A stretch of 64,000 nt of DNA from assembly GCA_002104905.1 (NCBI GenBank), contig MCFE01000098.1:62001-126000 (forward strand), written 5' to 3'. This document shows, piece by piece, positions 43,941 through 55,300 of this stretch. A model generated the notes under the pieces. The model was given only the letters and a program-made list of their open reading frames with translations. It had not been told where the DNA came from and made no database searches. Each line of letters begins with the position of its first letter. Within the stretch, counting starts at the first letter, position 1. The position numbers and the translations under genes were made by a program. This DNA comes from Basidiobolus meristosporus CBS 931.73 (Eukaryota; Basidiobolomycota; Basidiobolomycetes; Basidiobolales; Basidiobolaceae).

Positions 43941-44829
43941 AGGGGGTTGTCTAGCTTGTTTCCAATATATGCAGGCTTCACAATGCCCCAAATCAAATGG
44001 GTGATCATTTTTTACTCTGGCAAATAGCTGATTTTTGATCATCTTGTTCCAATAATCAATATTGCCATATCCAAATTACCTAGGCCAAAGTATTGGTGTT
44101 TTTTCTTGCATATTACTTATATGGGCTTTCAAATACAGTGGAAGATAAGTCAACTTGTAGTGATTCCAATCTGTGATACCAAAAGGAATATGGGCACCAT
44201 ATTGATCGGTGATCCAGCATCCAGAATTGACAAAACAGAACTGAGTCCTTCTGCTACAGCCTTGCTTACAGATAATTGGTCTTAGCTATTCTGGTACAGA
44301 GAGTACTACATTAAAGGTAATTGTGTGACTTCCTTCACTGCTTCTGAGGTTTACTTGGATAGTTATTTCTCCAACTGCATGCAGTGTTCTATTGTCACCC
44401 ATCAGAGCCTTCCTAATTTGAATTACTTCATATTGGGTAAAAAATTCTTTTTAGTGTGTAGAGTGTTGAGATGCTGCAGAGTCAGTATCCCAAAGTTAAG
44501 AATCCTTGTTGGTGGCTATTTTTGGTGCAGATATGAATAGTCTTTCCTCAGTAACTGTAGCATTTCCATACTCAGGCTTTTTGTGCTTATGGTCTCCCAT
44601 TTTGAGGCACCAATGTGATGTGTGTCCCTTCCTTTTCAATAGCTGCAAGAAACAATGTTGTTGCTCTTTAAGGGTCTTAGGTACCTCCTTTGTTGGTTAT
44701 TTTAGCTTAGTACAGCATTTTCTTCTTCCTTCTTATTGATGCTTGTTTTTCTTAACTCTGTGTCCAGGAGTCACTACAGTAATAGCAGTAGTAGACATTG
44801 CAGAGCATTACATATTAGGGCTCATAACT
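43941..44829 (-). pseudogene. Second copia copy: gag-protease-integrase fragment
   Basis: Colinear with about 40516-41880 of the main copia element at nucleotide level but heavily decayed; the same landmarks can be followed from the integrase HHCC region to the end of gag. Truncated at 43941. Ends at the primer site 44818-44829. Confidence 0.7.
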
Positions 44830-45176
44830 TGCTGTATGAGTCTTGGAGATGTTGGAGGTGATTTGGAGAACAATAAGATTATGTGGTTTTCACTTGATGA
44901 TTTATTGAGTGGAAAAGTAATATGATAGTATACATGATCTTGGCATAACACACATATAAAATATGCTTAGGAAGGTCTCAAGAACATGTATGCAAAGTTT
45001 GTGGCTGTTTGGGCCACTTTGAGAATTTTCATCTTCTGGGTGCCTGATGTTTTGGTGAAAATATTCCAAGTAAATCCTGACCAAGCAATCTGGTTGGTAT
45101 TCACTAAGATTTGTATGTTATGATTTAAGTGACTAATTAGGTGAATATTTAGGTGGAACTACAAATTTTTACACCA
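44830..45176 (-). repeat. Second copia copy: 5' LTR (family A)
   Basis: 347 bp, plus-strand ends TGCTGTATGAG and TTTACACCA. The flanks continue into repeat family R. Confidence 0.8.
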
Positions 45177-46020
45177 GTAAGGAGTATGAAAATGAGACAA
45201 TAGCCTGACAATGTACACCAACACAGGGGATGATTAAGTGACTGGGGGCAGAAAGTAAGAGAAATGGCTGGGAACTAATCGGTATCAACCTAGGGGCCAT
45301 TGTGATGAAAAATTCTGACTAGGTTTTTGTGACATCTGAGGTGGATTGTTTTCCAACAGTTTTTGCATGGTGTCCTAATGGCATAAATGCCTTTGAGTCA
45401 TGGAGTTCAAATCTTGTGACAGCCTTTCAGCAGGATCAGCACAGTTGTTTTTCATAGGGCACATGGTACAAATGTACAACCAAAATACAGCTGGTAGCCT
45501 ATGATCCAGAGACTCTCATGATACTGCCATATGTTAATAGTTATATGGCTTTCTTATCAGAAAATGCTGCTATGGCATGATGTCCAACTTGCTAGAAATC
45601 CACCACAACTGGGGAAAGACATTGGTCACATTCTGGATACATTCTTGTAATACCCCCATCCAGAGAAGCTCATGCAGTCTGGCACATATTGTGAAGCTAT
45701 CAAGTACTGCATTTAGCATCAATCAAGTGCAAACATTAGTGATATATTTGATGGCAAACATTGCAAACAACTAAGGATTAGGGACTGTTGAGATGAGGTA
45801 TTTTGACTGAGTTTTTTGTGGAATCTGAGGCACAACTTTTCTTGGGCAGTTTTTACAGTGTCCTGATAGCATCAACACTATTTGGCCACAGGATTTAAAC
45901 TTTGTGATGAGGGTTGGTTGTTGGTCACAGGTACTCTTTCTGGGTTTCATTAAAAGCTCAACCATGGACTTGAAATCCCTCTCAGTGGACACCTTCCTAG
46001 TTACAGGTCATAACCTAACA
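45177..46020. repeat. Repeat family R pieces and unassigned DNA
   Basis: 45177-45470 and 45785-45930 match the last third of family R (around 4850-5080). The rest is unassigned. This is the right edge of the CpG-poor repeat block. Confidence 0.5.
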
Positions 46021-46681
46021 TTCATGTAGATCTACCCTACAACAGCTCCCCGCAAAGCAAGCGAACTCTCTGTAGGAAACCCCTCCCCAAACAAGCCCTA
46101 ATCCAATTTTGAAGAGTCAACTTACCACCATATTCCAGCCTCTACTTGTCTCATGCATTAACACGTCCCATCTTAAGCAAACACTACCAGGGCAGCAACA
46201 GCCCGGATTTATTCAAGCAATCCATCCTACGGGAAGATCATGTGATGGCCGGAAATGAACCCACGTATGTCCCGATTTCCCATTCTCCGACATGTCTGGC
46301 ATGTTGGGGCCCTACTGAAGATGCGGCTACCCGTGCAACAAACGAAGATCGAAACGGTATTGGAAGGGACGGGAACCTTGAGGTGTCAGAGGGAACCCAT
46401 TCGATCACGCCATCGCTCATCACCAGGTGGCAAATCAAGTGATCCGAACTCACACACCGTTGTAACTTGACCAATCTCGGGAAGAATCAGGCGATTGGCG
46501 AGAGGGATCCCCGTCGTAGCTACCATGATACCAAACCCGGTTGGTCCAGCCGATACCCAGTTACCTTGGGTATTTAAGTTAATAATAACCGCGATGCAGC
46601 GTAAAAATATCAGCACACGACCGACGACTCGCGTCACTCATTGGCGAGGGGTTATTATTATCCTCACTCGGTAGGGGAATA
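46021..46681. other. Transition zone, no convincing gene
   Basis: CpG becomes frequent from about 46,150. Overlapping open frames exist on both strands (46146-46442 plus; 46386-46637 minus), but neither shows a known domain and they overlap each other. It probably holds the upstream region of the MADS gene. Confidence 0.45.
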
Positions 46682-46689
46682 TATATAAG
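46682..46689 (+). promoter_or_regulatory. TATA box of the MADS gene
   Basis: TATATAAG lies 30 bases before the MADS start codon. Initiation about 30 bp downstream would leave almost no 5' leader, unless the true start codon or start site lies elsewhere. Confidence 0.5.
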
Positions 46690-46719
46690 GTGCGTGACAA
46701 CCTACGGACTTGGGTAACG

Positions 46720-47576
46720 ATGGGCCGCAAGAAGATCAAGGTAACCCAGCCGACCTGCCTTCCTTTGGTATCCTCGACGATCTGATCCTTACCTTCGTCC
46801 CCAGATAAAAACCATCGAGAACGATCGGCAAAAGACCGTCACCTTCACCCGTCGCCGAAGCGGTCTGATCAAGAAGGCCCACGAGCTGGCGGTGTTGTGC
46901 GACTGCAAGGTTGTCCTGCTCATGTTTGACGCCAGGGATGCATGTCATATGGTACATTCTCTTTATCTACACTGTCTTGTCTATCTCATCTCACCCCGTC
47001 CCATGCGTCCGAGTAGTATTCATCCGAGGACGACCCGGAGGAGCTGATCCACAAGTACTACCACAAGGAGTTCAACACCGTCGAAGGGAAGGTAAGCGTT
47101 TGCTTTGGTTCGTCCGGTACGGGAATGGGCTGATGACGCTTTTCCAGCGCAAGGGCAGCAAGGCCAGACCTGAGGACAGGGACGCTCGCTCCACTGTGGT
47201 GAACGAATACCGGATCACCACCAACGGGGAGGGGTCGGAGAACATCCAGGTGAAGCAAGTGAGGAATCTTCACAACCCCGGGTCGATCCTTCTACCCCTC
47301 GAGCAGCCCGTAGTCGGCTCTTCCCAGCCCTTCATGCCGTTGCCACCGGCCATCCCTACCCTCGAGGACTACTCTATCATCCCGGTGGAGCATGAGGACA
47401 ACTATCACCATACCGATCCCGGATACCTGAATCAATTCGGAGAAGCTAGGCCCTTGCTGGAGTATCCCGCCACGGAATCCGAACCATACGGAGAGATGAA
47501 ATACTTCTATCAAATCCCAACCACCAGGCCGTCGCTCTACGAAGCCAACAGCTACCAGTCCCATCCGCCGTTCTGA
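46720..47576 (+). CDS. MADS-box transcription factor, MEF2/Rlm1 type
   Basis: Four exons (46720-46740, 46805-46951, 47017-47091, 47148-47576), all GT-AG with consistent phase, give 223 residues. The MADS domain starts at residue 1 (MGRKKIKIKTIEND) and continues through VTFTRRRSGLIKKAHELAVLCDCKVVLLMFD. The LCDC and GRKKI features fit MEF2/Rlm1-type rather than SRF-type proteins. The C-terminal half is Pro-, Glu- and Tyr-rich and may be an activation region. Such factors bind A/T-rich DNA as dimers in the nucleus; fungal Rlm1 acts under the cell-wall MAP kinase, but I see no clear MAPK docking site. It converges on the receptor gene 109 bp away. Confidence 0.85.
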
Positions 47577-47685
47577 CCGGGCCCTGTTGGTGTATATAAT
47601 TGCTGTATACCTTCTTATCACTACATACGCATCGCTCTCGAGATATCTACCTAATAAATTCCCCTTATCAACAACCAGGTGGGAC

Positions 47686-49076
47686 TTACAAGCCTCTGAT
47701 GAATCTCCCCAACTTCTCGGTTTCTTCCCGAGCGGCTGCCTTGCAGTGGTCGGGGGTGGTCGGCTCGGGATCCCCCGCTCGGAACTCGTGTGGACCCTCG
47801 TCTAGCTTGTGCAATTCGTAGGAGTTCGGAGGTTGCGCGTGGGATTCTTTGGCAGGCATGCGATAGAACGATGAGCCAGTGACCTCACATCGGTGGGACC
47901 CAAACATCTTCCACACCGCCCACTGCATAAACCGAGCGTGTGTCGAAGGGCAAAGCCCGGGGGAGTGGATCTTCAATGGGGTCGAGTCATCCTCCTCCAC
48001 GCAATACGTGACAATCAGTCTCTCACGGACGACCAACAAGGAGTTGTGGAGCGCGGGGTCCATCAGGAACGCCACTAAATTAAGGACACCTAGGAGAGGG
48101 TTCTCAGCAGGGGCACTCGGAAAACATTCACTCGCTTCTTACCTGGCAGATCGGTGCCAATGACCGACCAGTAGTTGATTTGAGGATTCATCGAGTGTTG
48201 GAACTGCAACCACAGCTCCATCAAGATGAAGCCACCCTGGGTGATGATCGGGATGAGGGTGTAGAGGGCGATCCTGGCGACCAAGCGGTTGATGGTCTTC
48301 TGGGTCTTTCTGCGGCGTGGTTCGGTCGTCTCGAGCCCGCTCAACGAGTAGTTCCTATCGATGTTGGAGATCCTGCGTAGCCTCATCTCCAGTTTGATGA
48401 TCACCAGGGTCACCACCACCAGACAGTAAATCGACCCGGCCACCACCCAAAACAAGAAAGAGCCCCATTCCCACACCTTCGTACGCGTGCTGGAGTACCT
48501 CTTCCACCAGCACACCCCGACATTGTCGTCCCAGCCTACCCTCCCTGCGGCCCAAGCGGGGACGGTCGTGGCAAACGCAAGCGATGTGGACACCAGAAAG
48601 TAGATGCGCTCAAGGCTCGGGTGGTATGGTTTCTCGTGCAGAAAGACGTATTGCAGGTTGAATGCGATCATGCAGGTCAGGAAGATGTAGTAGTTGGTGA
48701 GAAAGATGATGGCCCTAGGAGGGGGTTAGTTCGGGTGGCCGCGGGAACGAGTCGACTTCACAGAAACCTACCAGGCGGAAAAGTCGCACGCAGGCCCGCT
48801 CACCGCAACGAAGGTGAACAGAATGTAGACGATCGCCTTGAGCACGTCCACCGCGGATATGGCAGCAGTCAGGCGTAGGGAAACTCGATCCATGAGCTTC
48901 GGCTCGAAGGCTCGGATCGAGAAGTAAATGACGAGCACCAGGGAGCCGCATATTATGGACGCGGAGTTCAGAACGACATTGATGATGGTCACCGCGCGGT
49001 TTTCATGATCCCCCTTCAACACAAGGTCGTAGCCCGGGTCGAAATCCCAGGAATTCAGCGAGGTCGTTGTTACCAT
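47686..49076 (-). CDS. Seven-transmembrane receptor-like protein
   Basis: Three exons (49076-48772, 48714-48143, 48089-47686), introns of 57 and 53 nt, give 426 residues. Hydrophobic segments: TM1 about residues 30-52 (VTIINVVLNSASIICGSLVL), then ISAVDVLKAIVYILFTFVAV, IIFLTNYYIFLTCMIAFNLQY, the YFLVSTSLAFATTVPAWAA region, FLFWVVAGSIYCLVVVTLVI, LVARIALYTLIPIITQGGFIL and a last one spanning exon 2-3. The GVCWW motif before TM5 and a DPAL motif after TM7 resemble fungal cAMP-receptor/Git3-like GPCRs. The tail is hydrophilic and cytoplasmic. The ligand is unknown. Start: the only in-frame Met ahead of TM1. Confidence 0.7.
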
Positions 49077-49413
49077 GAGGAGAGAGACGGTGCCGTAAAA
49101 AAACTGGCTATCCGGCCCCGGTCAGGTAGTTATACTCTCTTGCCATTCGGGTCACACATGGTTCAATTGGCTGGCAGTGATAGAATTTAATCTTCGTTCA
49201 CCTTGCAACCCCATCGGCCAGTCCCGGTTACACAAGAGGACATTGGTCCAGAACTAACGTATGGAGGCTATCTGATGGCGATTTCTCTAGGAAGGCTATT
49301 GAGTGGTGATTTCTGGTGTTACCCGAAATACCAGTCTTGATGACGATTCGTGTGGTAATTCGTGTGGTAACGATGGTTTATTATTATTATAACAAAACGG
49401 TGGCAATCTAGAA
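49077..49413. other. Intergenic region, no gene seen
   Basis: Upstream of the receptor gene and downstream of the helicase gene. Contains an A/T run near 49377-49396 (TTATTATTATTATAAC) close to the helicase stop. No open frame of note. Confidence 0.5.
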
Positions 49414-52165
49414 CTAGTATTCTGCATAGCGCACTTCGCCATTATCCATCACCCATTCACAGTACTTTCTCAAGAACTCATCCTTCATGCCCACCGTCTC
49501 GCTATCGCCGATGACACAGAGGTGACGCTTCGGGCGGGTGATTGCCACATTCAGACGTCGGGAATCCGAGAGAAATCCAACCTCCCCGGAGTCGTTGGAT
49601 CGAACCATCGAGAAGATCACCGCTTCTATTGGACATCGTCGATTAAGTAAGCGAGCCAGCCACAAACAGATCTCGATCACCTACCTTTTTCTCGTCCTTG
49701 GAAGCCGTCCACTAAACAATGCCATTGGGTCAGTAGGGAAGTGTAGTCGATGTTATCATAGCAATGACCCACCGGAGCCTATTTCGAGTTCTGGATAAGC
49801 CTCCTTCAAGGCTAGCGTCAGCATCTTGACTTGGGCGTTGTACGGGGTGATCACGGCGATGTCCTCCTCGTGGAGCCCTGCTTCGATGAGACTTTTGACG
49901 TGCTCCACCACCACAGTGACCTCCCCCTCGTTGTATTTACTGTCGCCGTCCTTCTCGCTGTCCCCCGCCTCGGCCAGCTCGTTCATCCCCGCATGGGCCG
50001 TGTCAATGAACACCAGTGGGGCGAGGGTGTTGTCGGTCTCCTCGACGTCCGGAATCTGGCTGAGCAGTCGTTCACGGACCGACGCATGCGCCACCAGCTT
50101 GTCTTCGTAGAATTCCATCGAAGGGAATTTCATGATCATGTCGTGCATCCGATATTGCGTGGTCAGCATGTACTTCACCTTGCTTCCGTAAACAGCGAGC
50201 ATGCGATCAAACAGGGTGATCTCCAGGCTTTTTCCGGAGGAGGGGTCGGGTCGCTCGGTGGGGGAGGAGGGGTTGTTGCGATTGGATTTGAGGGACTTTA
50301 TGGTTGGCGGCAGCTGCAGATGATCCCCGGCCTATTCACAACAACAATGGTCAGGGATGGTTACGCACGGATCACAACTTGGATGGCGGTTACCAAAATC
50401 ACTTTCTCGGCCTTGAGAATGGCGATCCAGCATTCCTAATTAGATCAGAGAAGCATTGGTTAGTGCGCGAAAGGTGCGTAGTCCCGAGATCCCTGCTTAC
50501 AGCTAACAATACAAGTGGTTAGAGGGGATCCATGCTGTGACAAATGATTCCAATCCCACCTTCCAGCGCCTGTGTTGCTTCGTCAATGATCACAACGTCA
50601 AACTTCCGGTTCTTCATGGTCTTGCTTCCACACCTGCGACAAATCTCGCATTGTTATTCCCTGCAAAGACGGCCAAGTTGGAGGGGCCTTACCCATTCAG
50701 GGTGCTCAGGATCACCGGGGTCTCCTCGAGCAGCTCATTCACCACCCTCCCTTCCCGCTCCCTGAATTCTTTCTTGAGGTCCTTGAGCTGCTGGTAAAAG
50801 CCCTTTCTCTCGGAGCGGTTCCTCGACTTCTGAATACTCGCCATGGTCTGGTCCATCTCCTTCCGTATGTCGCTCACCAGTTGCCCTTGATCACACGTTT
50901 GTGTCACGACGTCGAGGGCGTGCTCCATCACTGCAGGCAAGATTCGCGCAGGATGGCCGACTCGCAGAATATTGATTCGGCATTTGGCCAGCCTTTCGAC
51001 CAGATTGTCGACCGAGATATTCGAGGGGCCACACACCAAGACCTTTTTTTCCTGCTTCACCAGCTGTCGGATGATCTCGATCAGCGTATACGTCTTACCC
51101 GTCTAGCCAGGTTGAAAGCGCTGTTTAGCCGCATGTCTTCACTAGGAAACATAAGATTACCTACTCCTGAGCACAATGGACATGAGTAAGTGGGCCGTAG
51201 CCGGGAAGCCATGATGAATCTCTAACCTGGCGGGCCGTGGATCAAGGCGATCTCGTTGGAATTCAGCCCGAATTTCACTGCTTCCTTCTGCGAGTCGTTC
51301 AGATTCTTGTCGAAGAAGGCGATTTTGTTGAATTTTGTCGAGGCTGATGGGGGCTGGAGATTGAAGAGAACCCGAATCAAACTGGTCTCCCGCGCTCGCT
51401 TGAGGTCCATCATGGCCCATTTCATTCTGAAATTGGAAGGCCTTAGCTATGGTTTGCATATGCATGTTTGCTATCGGTCTACCTTTCGTAGCTGATATTG
51501 TTGGCCAGCTTTGTTCTGATCGAATACCAATAAAAGTGGTGAGTGCCTACTCTATCCAATTAATAGTACGCTTCCACCATACATTTTACATCTGTCCTCC
51601 CATTCAACTGGTATCTCCTCCTTCACTGCTACGGTGATAACCGTATCCGTGACCTTCAGTACAACCCCGTCGACGAAAGGAATGGTTTCGTTGGGCTTCA
51701 AGGGTGCCCCGCTTGTAGAACCGGAGCCGGTGGTGACATTTTTGGCGACAGCAAGAGTAGTTCCGCTTGGGGTGTTTGCGGAAACGCGAAGATCTTCGGT
51801 GATTGCAATAATATCTCCAGAGCGGATGCGATGTGGTAGAAAGGCTGAGAGATGCAGGGGCGGCTCAAAGTCAACGACGCTTTGTAATAAGAAATATAAC
51901 ATGTAATAATAATATAAACTCCAGTTAGTCGACTCCTCTCAATCTCTAGACTACGATTGGTACTTCCAAAAAGCGAACATCAGATCTCGTACCTCTTTCC
52001 GCCAAGACCGGTTCGAAGTGCTGTAATGCGCAGACCACCCAAGGCAACTCCACGTCTCTGCAGCTGTTGTATCGATTTTTGACCTAGTAGTTCCGAGTTC
52101 TCATCGATTTCTAGTTGTCTTTCTTTTTCCAACAGGTCCAGTTGGTTCTTTACAAACGTCTCCAT
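49414..52165 (-). CDS. HCS1: HCS1/IGHMBP2-type superfamily 1 helicase
   Basis: Exons, minus strand: 52165-51993, 51879-51583, 51515-51483, 51426-51227, 51166-51165, 51102-50693, 50633-50560, 50502-50501, 50435-50394, 50331-49773, 49711-49685, 49625-49414. They sum to 2031 nt, 676 residues, close to yeast Hcs1. Motifs: Walker A GPPGTGKT across exons 4-6, CGPSNISVDNLVERL, motif II region KFDVVIIDEATQALEA, VILAGDHLQLPPT, YMLTTQYRMH, ITPYNAQV, VDGFQGREKEAVIFSMVRSN, and NVAITRPKRHLCVIGD. These define a UPF1-like 5'-to-3' DNA/RNA helicase. Two predicted exons are only 2 nt long; both restore conserved motifs. Other exons are as short as 27 and 33 nt. No R3H or AN1 zinc-finger tail follows, unlike animal IGHMBP2. 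Confidence 0.85.
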
Positions 52166-52331
52166 TTCTAGTGCCCGCTTGGTGTATGGGGGAAATTGTT
52201 GTTAGAAACCGCTAAATAACCACAATAATGCAAGATATCAAATTTGGTGTGCATCCCATTTAGAAATTGTATTAACTGGTTGATTTTATTAGTATCTATG
52301 AAATCCAGACAATTCCCAGTGAATTCTGCAG
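52166..52331. other. Short intergenic region
   Basis: 166 bp between the helicase start and the INTS3 stop, both on the minus strand. It must hold the helicase promoter and the INTS3 terminator. I see no clear TATA box. Confidence 0.5.
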
Positions 52332-55300
52332 TTACTCGCTATCCGACAATACAATGGCTGATCGCTTTCTCTTCGAAAGTGGACCTGGCCCGTCGCTTTG
52401 CTTACCCCGTCGTTTGGAGCTTCTTGTTTCTCGCTTGGTGATAACTGGGGATGGTTGTTCGTTCAGGGAGCCCAGCTCCTCCGCTGAGTTAGCCTCAATG
52501 TCTAGAAATACAATTAGTGAAAGAATCCGGAATGCTCCCAATCCCAAAACTAACTTACCGATCTCATCGATGTAGAAGACAGGATAGAGCTGCTGGAAGT
52601 CAAACGAATTCACAATGGTCTTGAGTGGAGCTGTGACTGGAGAATCTTTTAACAAACGCTCTTTACAGTGGATAAAATGTCAGTTCTTCTGAAAACTTGG
52701 GTGGCTCGGTTGTTGCGTCTAACATACCAGTAAACTCTTCCAGCGCACTCCCACTTAATTGAACACTCGACAGCCAAAGGTGCAGTGAGTCGAGATGGAT
52801 TTTGGAACGGTCCATTAATTCAGATTCGTCGTTCGCTCCCGCTTTGATTTCAGTGGCAATCTCAAGAAAGATGTCACCAAATGCCTGCGCCAGAGAGTCC
52901 GACCACAAGCGACTCCATTGCGTTAAACACGATCTGAAGAAAGGATCACTTCCACCGTCTCTGTGATTTCCTAGTGTAGACACGATCTGCTTGGTCGGGG
53001 GAACAGTACGGAGCAGGGCTAACAAGCCGTTCAGCGCCTCAGGGTTAGCTGGAAAGAAAACGTAAATAGGGAATTCGACATGAACAATCCATCAAAGCCT
53101 ACCATCTGCTTGTAGTTTATCAAATAACGAAGCAAAAAGCATCTCAACAAGCTCAGTTTTCCCGGCTATTTCAGCAGCGATGAGTTGCCAGACACAGATC
53201 TGCTCAAAGGTCTCCCATTCTAGGGTCGGTCCTAAAGATGGCAATGATAAGGGAGCTGGTCTTCGACCCTTTCGTGGACACTCTTACCAACTGATGTTTC
53301 GTAGTCTGACTGGCCGAACATGGTGAGCTCGTCAGAATTCAGGCTTGTCATGAGTTGATAGACCTGGCAACTGAAAGGTTAGTTATCAGGGCCCCAGATG
53401 GGCAAGGAAGCCAATTGTACCTGGGAAGGATCCATCATTGCAACGGCCAAATGCAAGAAGTCGGTGTTGCCAACACAGATTTCCGGGTATTTCTTGAATA
53501 TATACGGCAGAACTTCGTAAAACAGGTTGATTTGACTTTCTTGCAAGCTCTAAACACTAGCTGTCAGTCAACATGCCTATCGCCTATTGAGTAATGCTGT
53601 TACCATACCGTCATGTCTTTGAGTAGTTGCTCCTTCAATGGAGCATCCTCTACTGTGGCAAATGCGGTGTATTTGTCTAGCAGCACATTATCAAATTTGT
53701 TTTTAGAGCCGTGAACACTATGTCTAGATAGCAGTGGTCAGTTAACAGGAGCCTAGGACTTTCATGATCATCAACTCACTTAAATATGCACAGAATCCAT
53801 CGGAATCCCACTGCCTCGACTTTTCCGGAGATTTTGTTTAAAAGAGTCAACATCCGAGTTTCCAAAGCGGGATCTGATGAGGAGGTCCAAGCTTGATCCA
53901 ACAGAATACTTATCAAGTCTTTGCTCTCTTCATCCTGTGTAAAATAATCTTGGTCCAGATCGGTTAAGGTGGATTTTCTCACGGCTCTAGATAAAGAAGG
54001 GGCGAGGTTTTCGGGCGGGACAGCCTGTGGCGAGGTGTTCAGTCAAAATGAATTGGTAAACAATACGTGTTCTTGCGTACCGTCTTCGCAAATACTTCTA
54101 GAATCTCTTTCAAAAGAGTCTCGGATTTCTCGATCTCTTCATTTGTGGTGGCCTCTCTAAAATCTTTGAGCAGGTCACCGAAAAGCCATAAGCTGGCTTC
54201 ATCGACACTTTCTTCTTCTTCATCCTCCTCCTCTTCTCCTTCCCCTTCCCCTTCTTCTTCCTCGTTCTCTACATCCAAGCTTGCTTCATTCTCTGTCCCC
54301 TCTTCATACTGCTCCTCGGTTTCGAAGTCTTCATTTGCACCCTCTAAAACATCAGACTCTTGTTGGTTCTCCATCCCGTTGAAATCCATACTCATCTCGT
54401 CGTAGGGGTTGGAATTTTCGTTTTGATCGCCCTCAATAAACCCGGATTCATTGTTCTCTCCTTCGGTCAAGCCTAGAGAAGGGTTAATCAGAGGGGTCGT
54501 TATATTGGTCTATGATCAAAAGATCATCGCTACCTGAATAACTAGACGCTACATCTTCTTCTGCAGTCTCCTCTGCACCATTCTCTTCTTCAGGATCTTC
54601 TTGGAAGGCTTGTCCTAGTTGGCCAGTAAACGAGCTCTGGATATCCATTTGGAATGGATCTTTATCATCCTCGAATCCGCTAGAGGTTGCTTGTGGCTCA
54701 GAAGAATCAAGGGAGGGATTGTTGAGGCTGTTCTGATTGACCACATTTCCAAGTATTTGGCTGATTCCTTGTCGGACGCTTGAAGGTATCGCTGGATTCC
54801 CCAACATATTGTTAAACGACCGGATAACTCCCTTCTCCATGATCGTTTGCATGGCGGAGCGTACATGCAGTTTAATATCGTTGGCTTTTTCCGGGTAGTA
54901 TTCCTCTACTACAAATTGTAGAAACTCGAGTAGGATACTAGTAATGAATGCATACTTCTCCACGGATCTCTCCATCAGCAACACGGCGGGTTCTGAAAGC
55001 GATGGGTCAACAGGTGAGGGGTTTTGAATAAATTTAACTGAGGGCACGTACCGATGTTCATAATGTTGTCTATGTTAGGATCGTAGAACAGCCAATCGTA
55101 AAACAATGCTAACTTAGCATTGCTAGCGGCAGCATGAGACTACAAGCCATATCAGCATAGCTCGTCGTGTGAGAAAACAATGAATCTCTAGCGTACCTTG
55201 ATCCCTCTAATCAGCCCACCAATGATTACATATCTAGGCACAATATCCGACGCTAGGACTGCATTTGTGGGATGGTAAACGCCACATATGTATCGAATGA

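Noticed and set aside
46146-46637. Overlapping open frames on both strands as possible genes
   Set aside because: No recognisable domain, mutual overlap, and position directly upstream of the MADS gene; CpG-rich DNA easily yields such frames.
49831-50439. 202-codon frame opposite the helicase exons
   Set aside because: Shadow of the helicase gene, whose motifs are unmistakable on the other strand.
51103-51226. Single 124-nt intron or a stwintron instead of two introns with a 2-nt exon
   Set aside because: A single intron breaks the frame in Walker A. A stwintron would also remove all 124 nt and leave the same shift. Transcript data are still needed.
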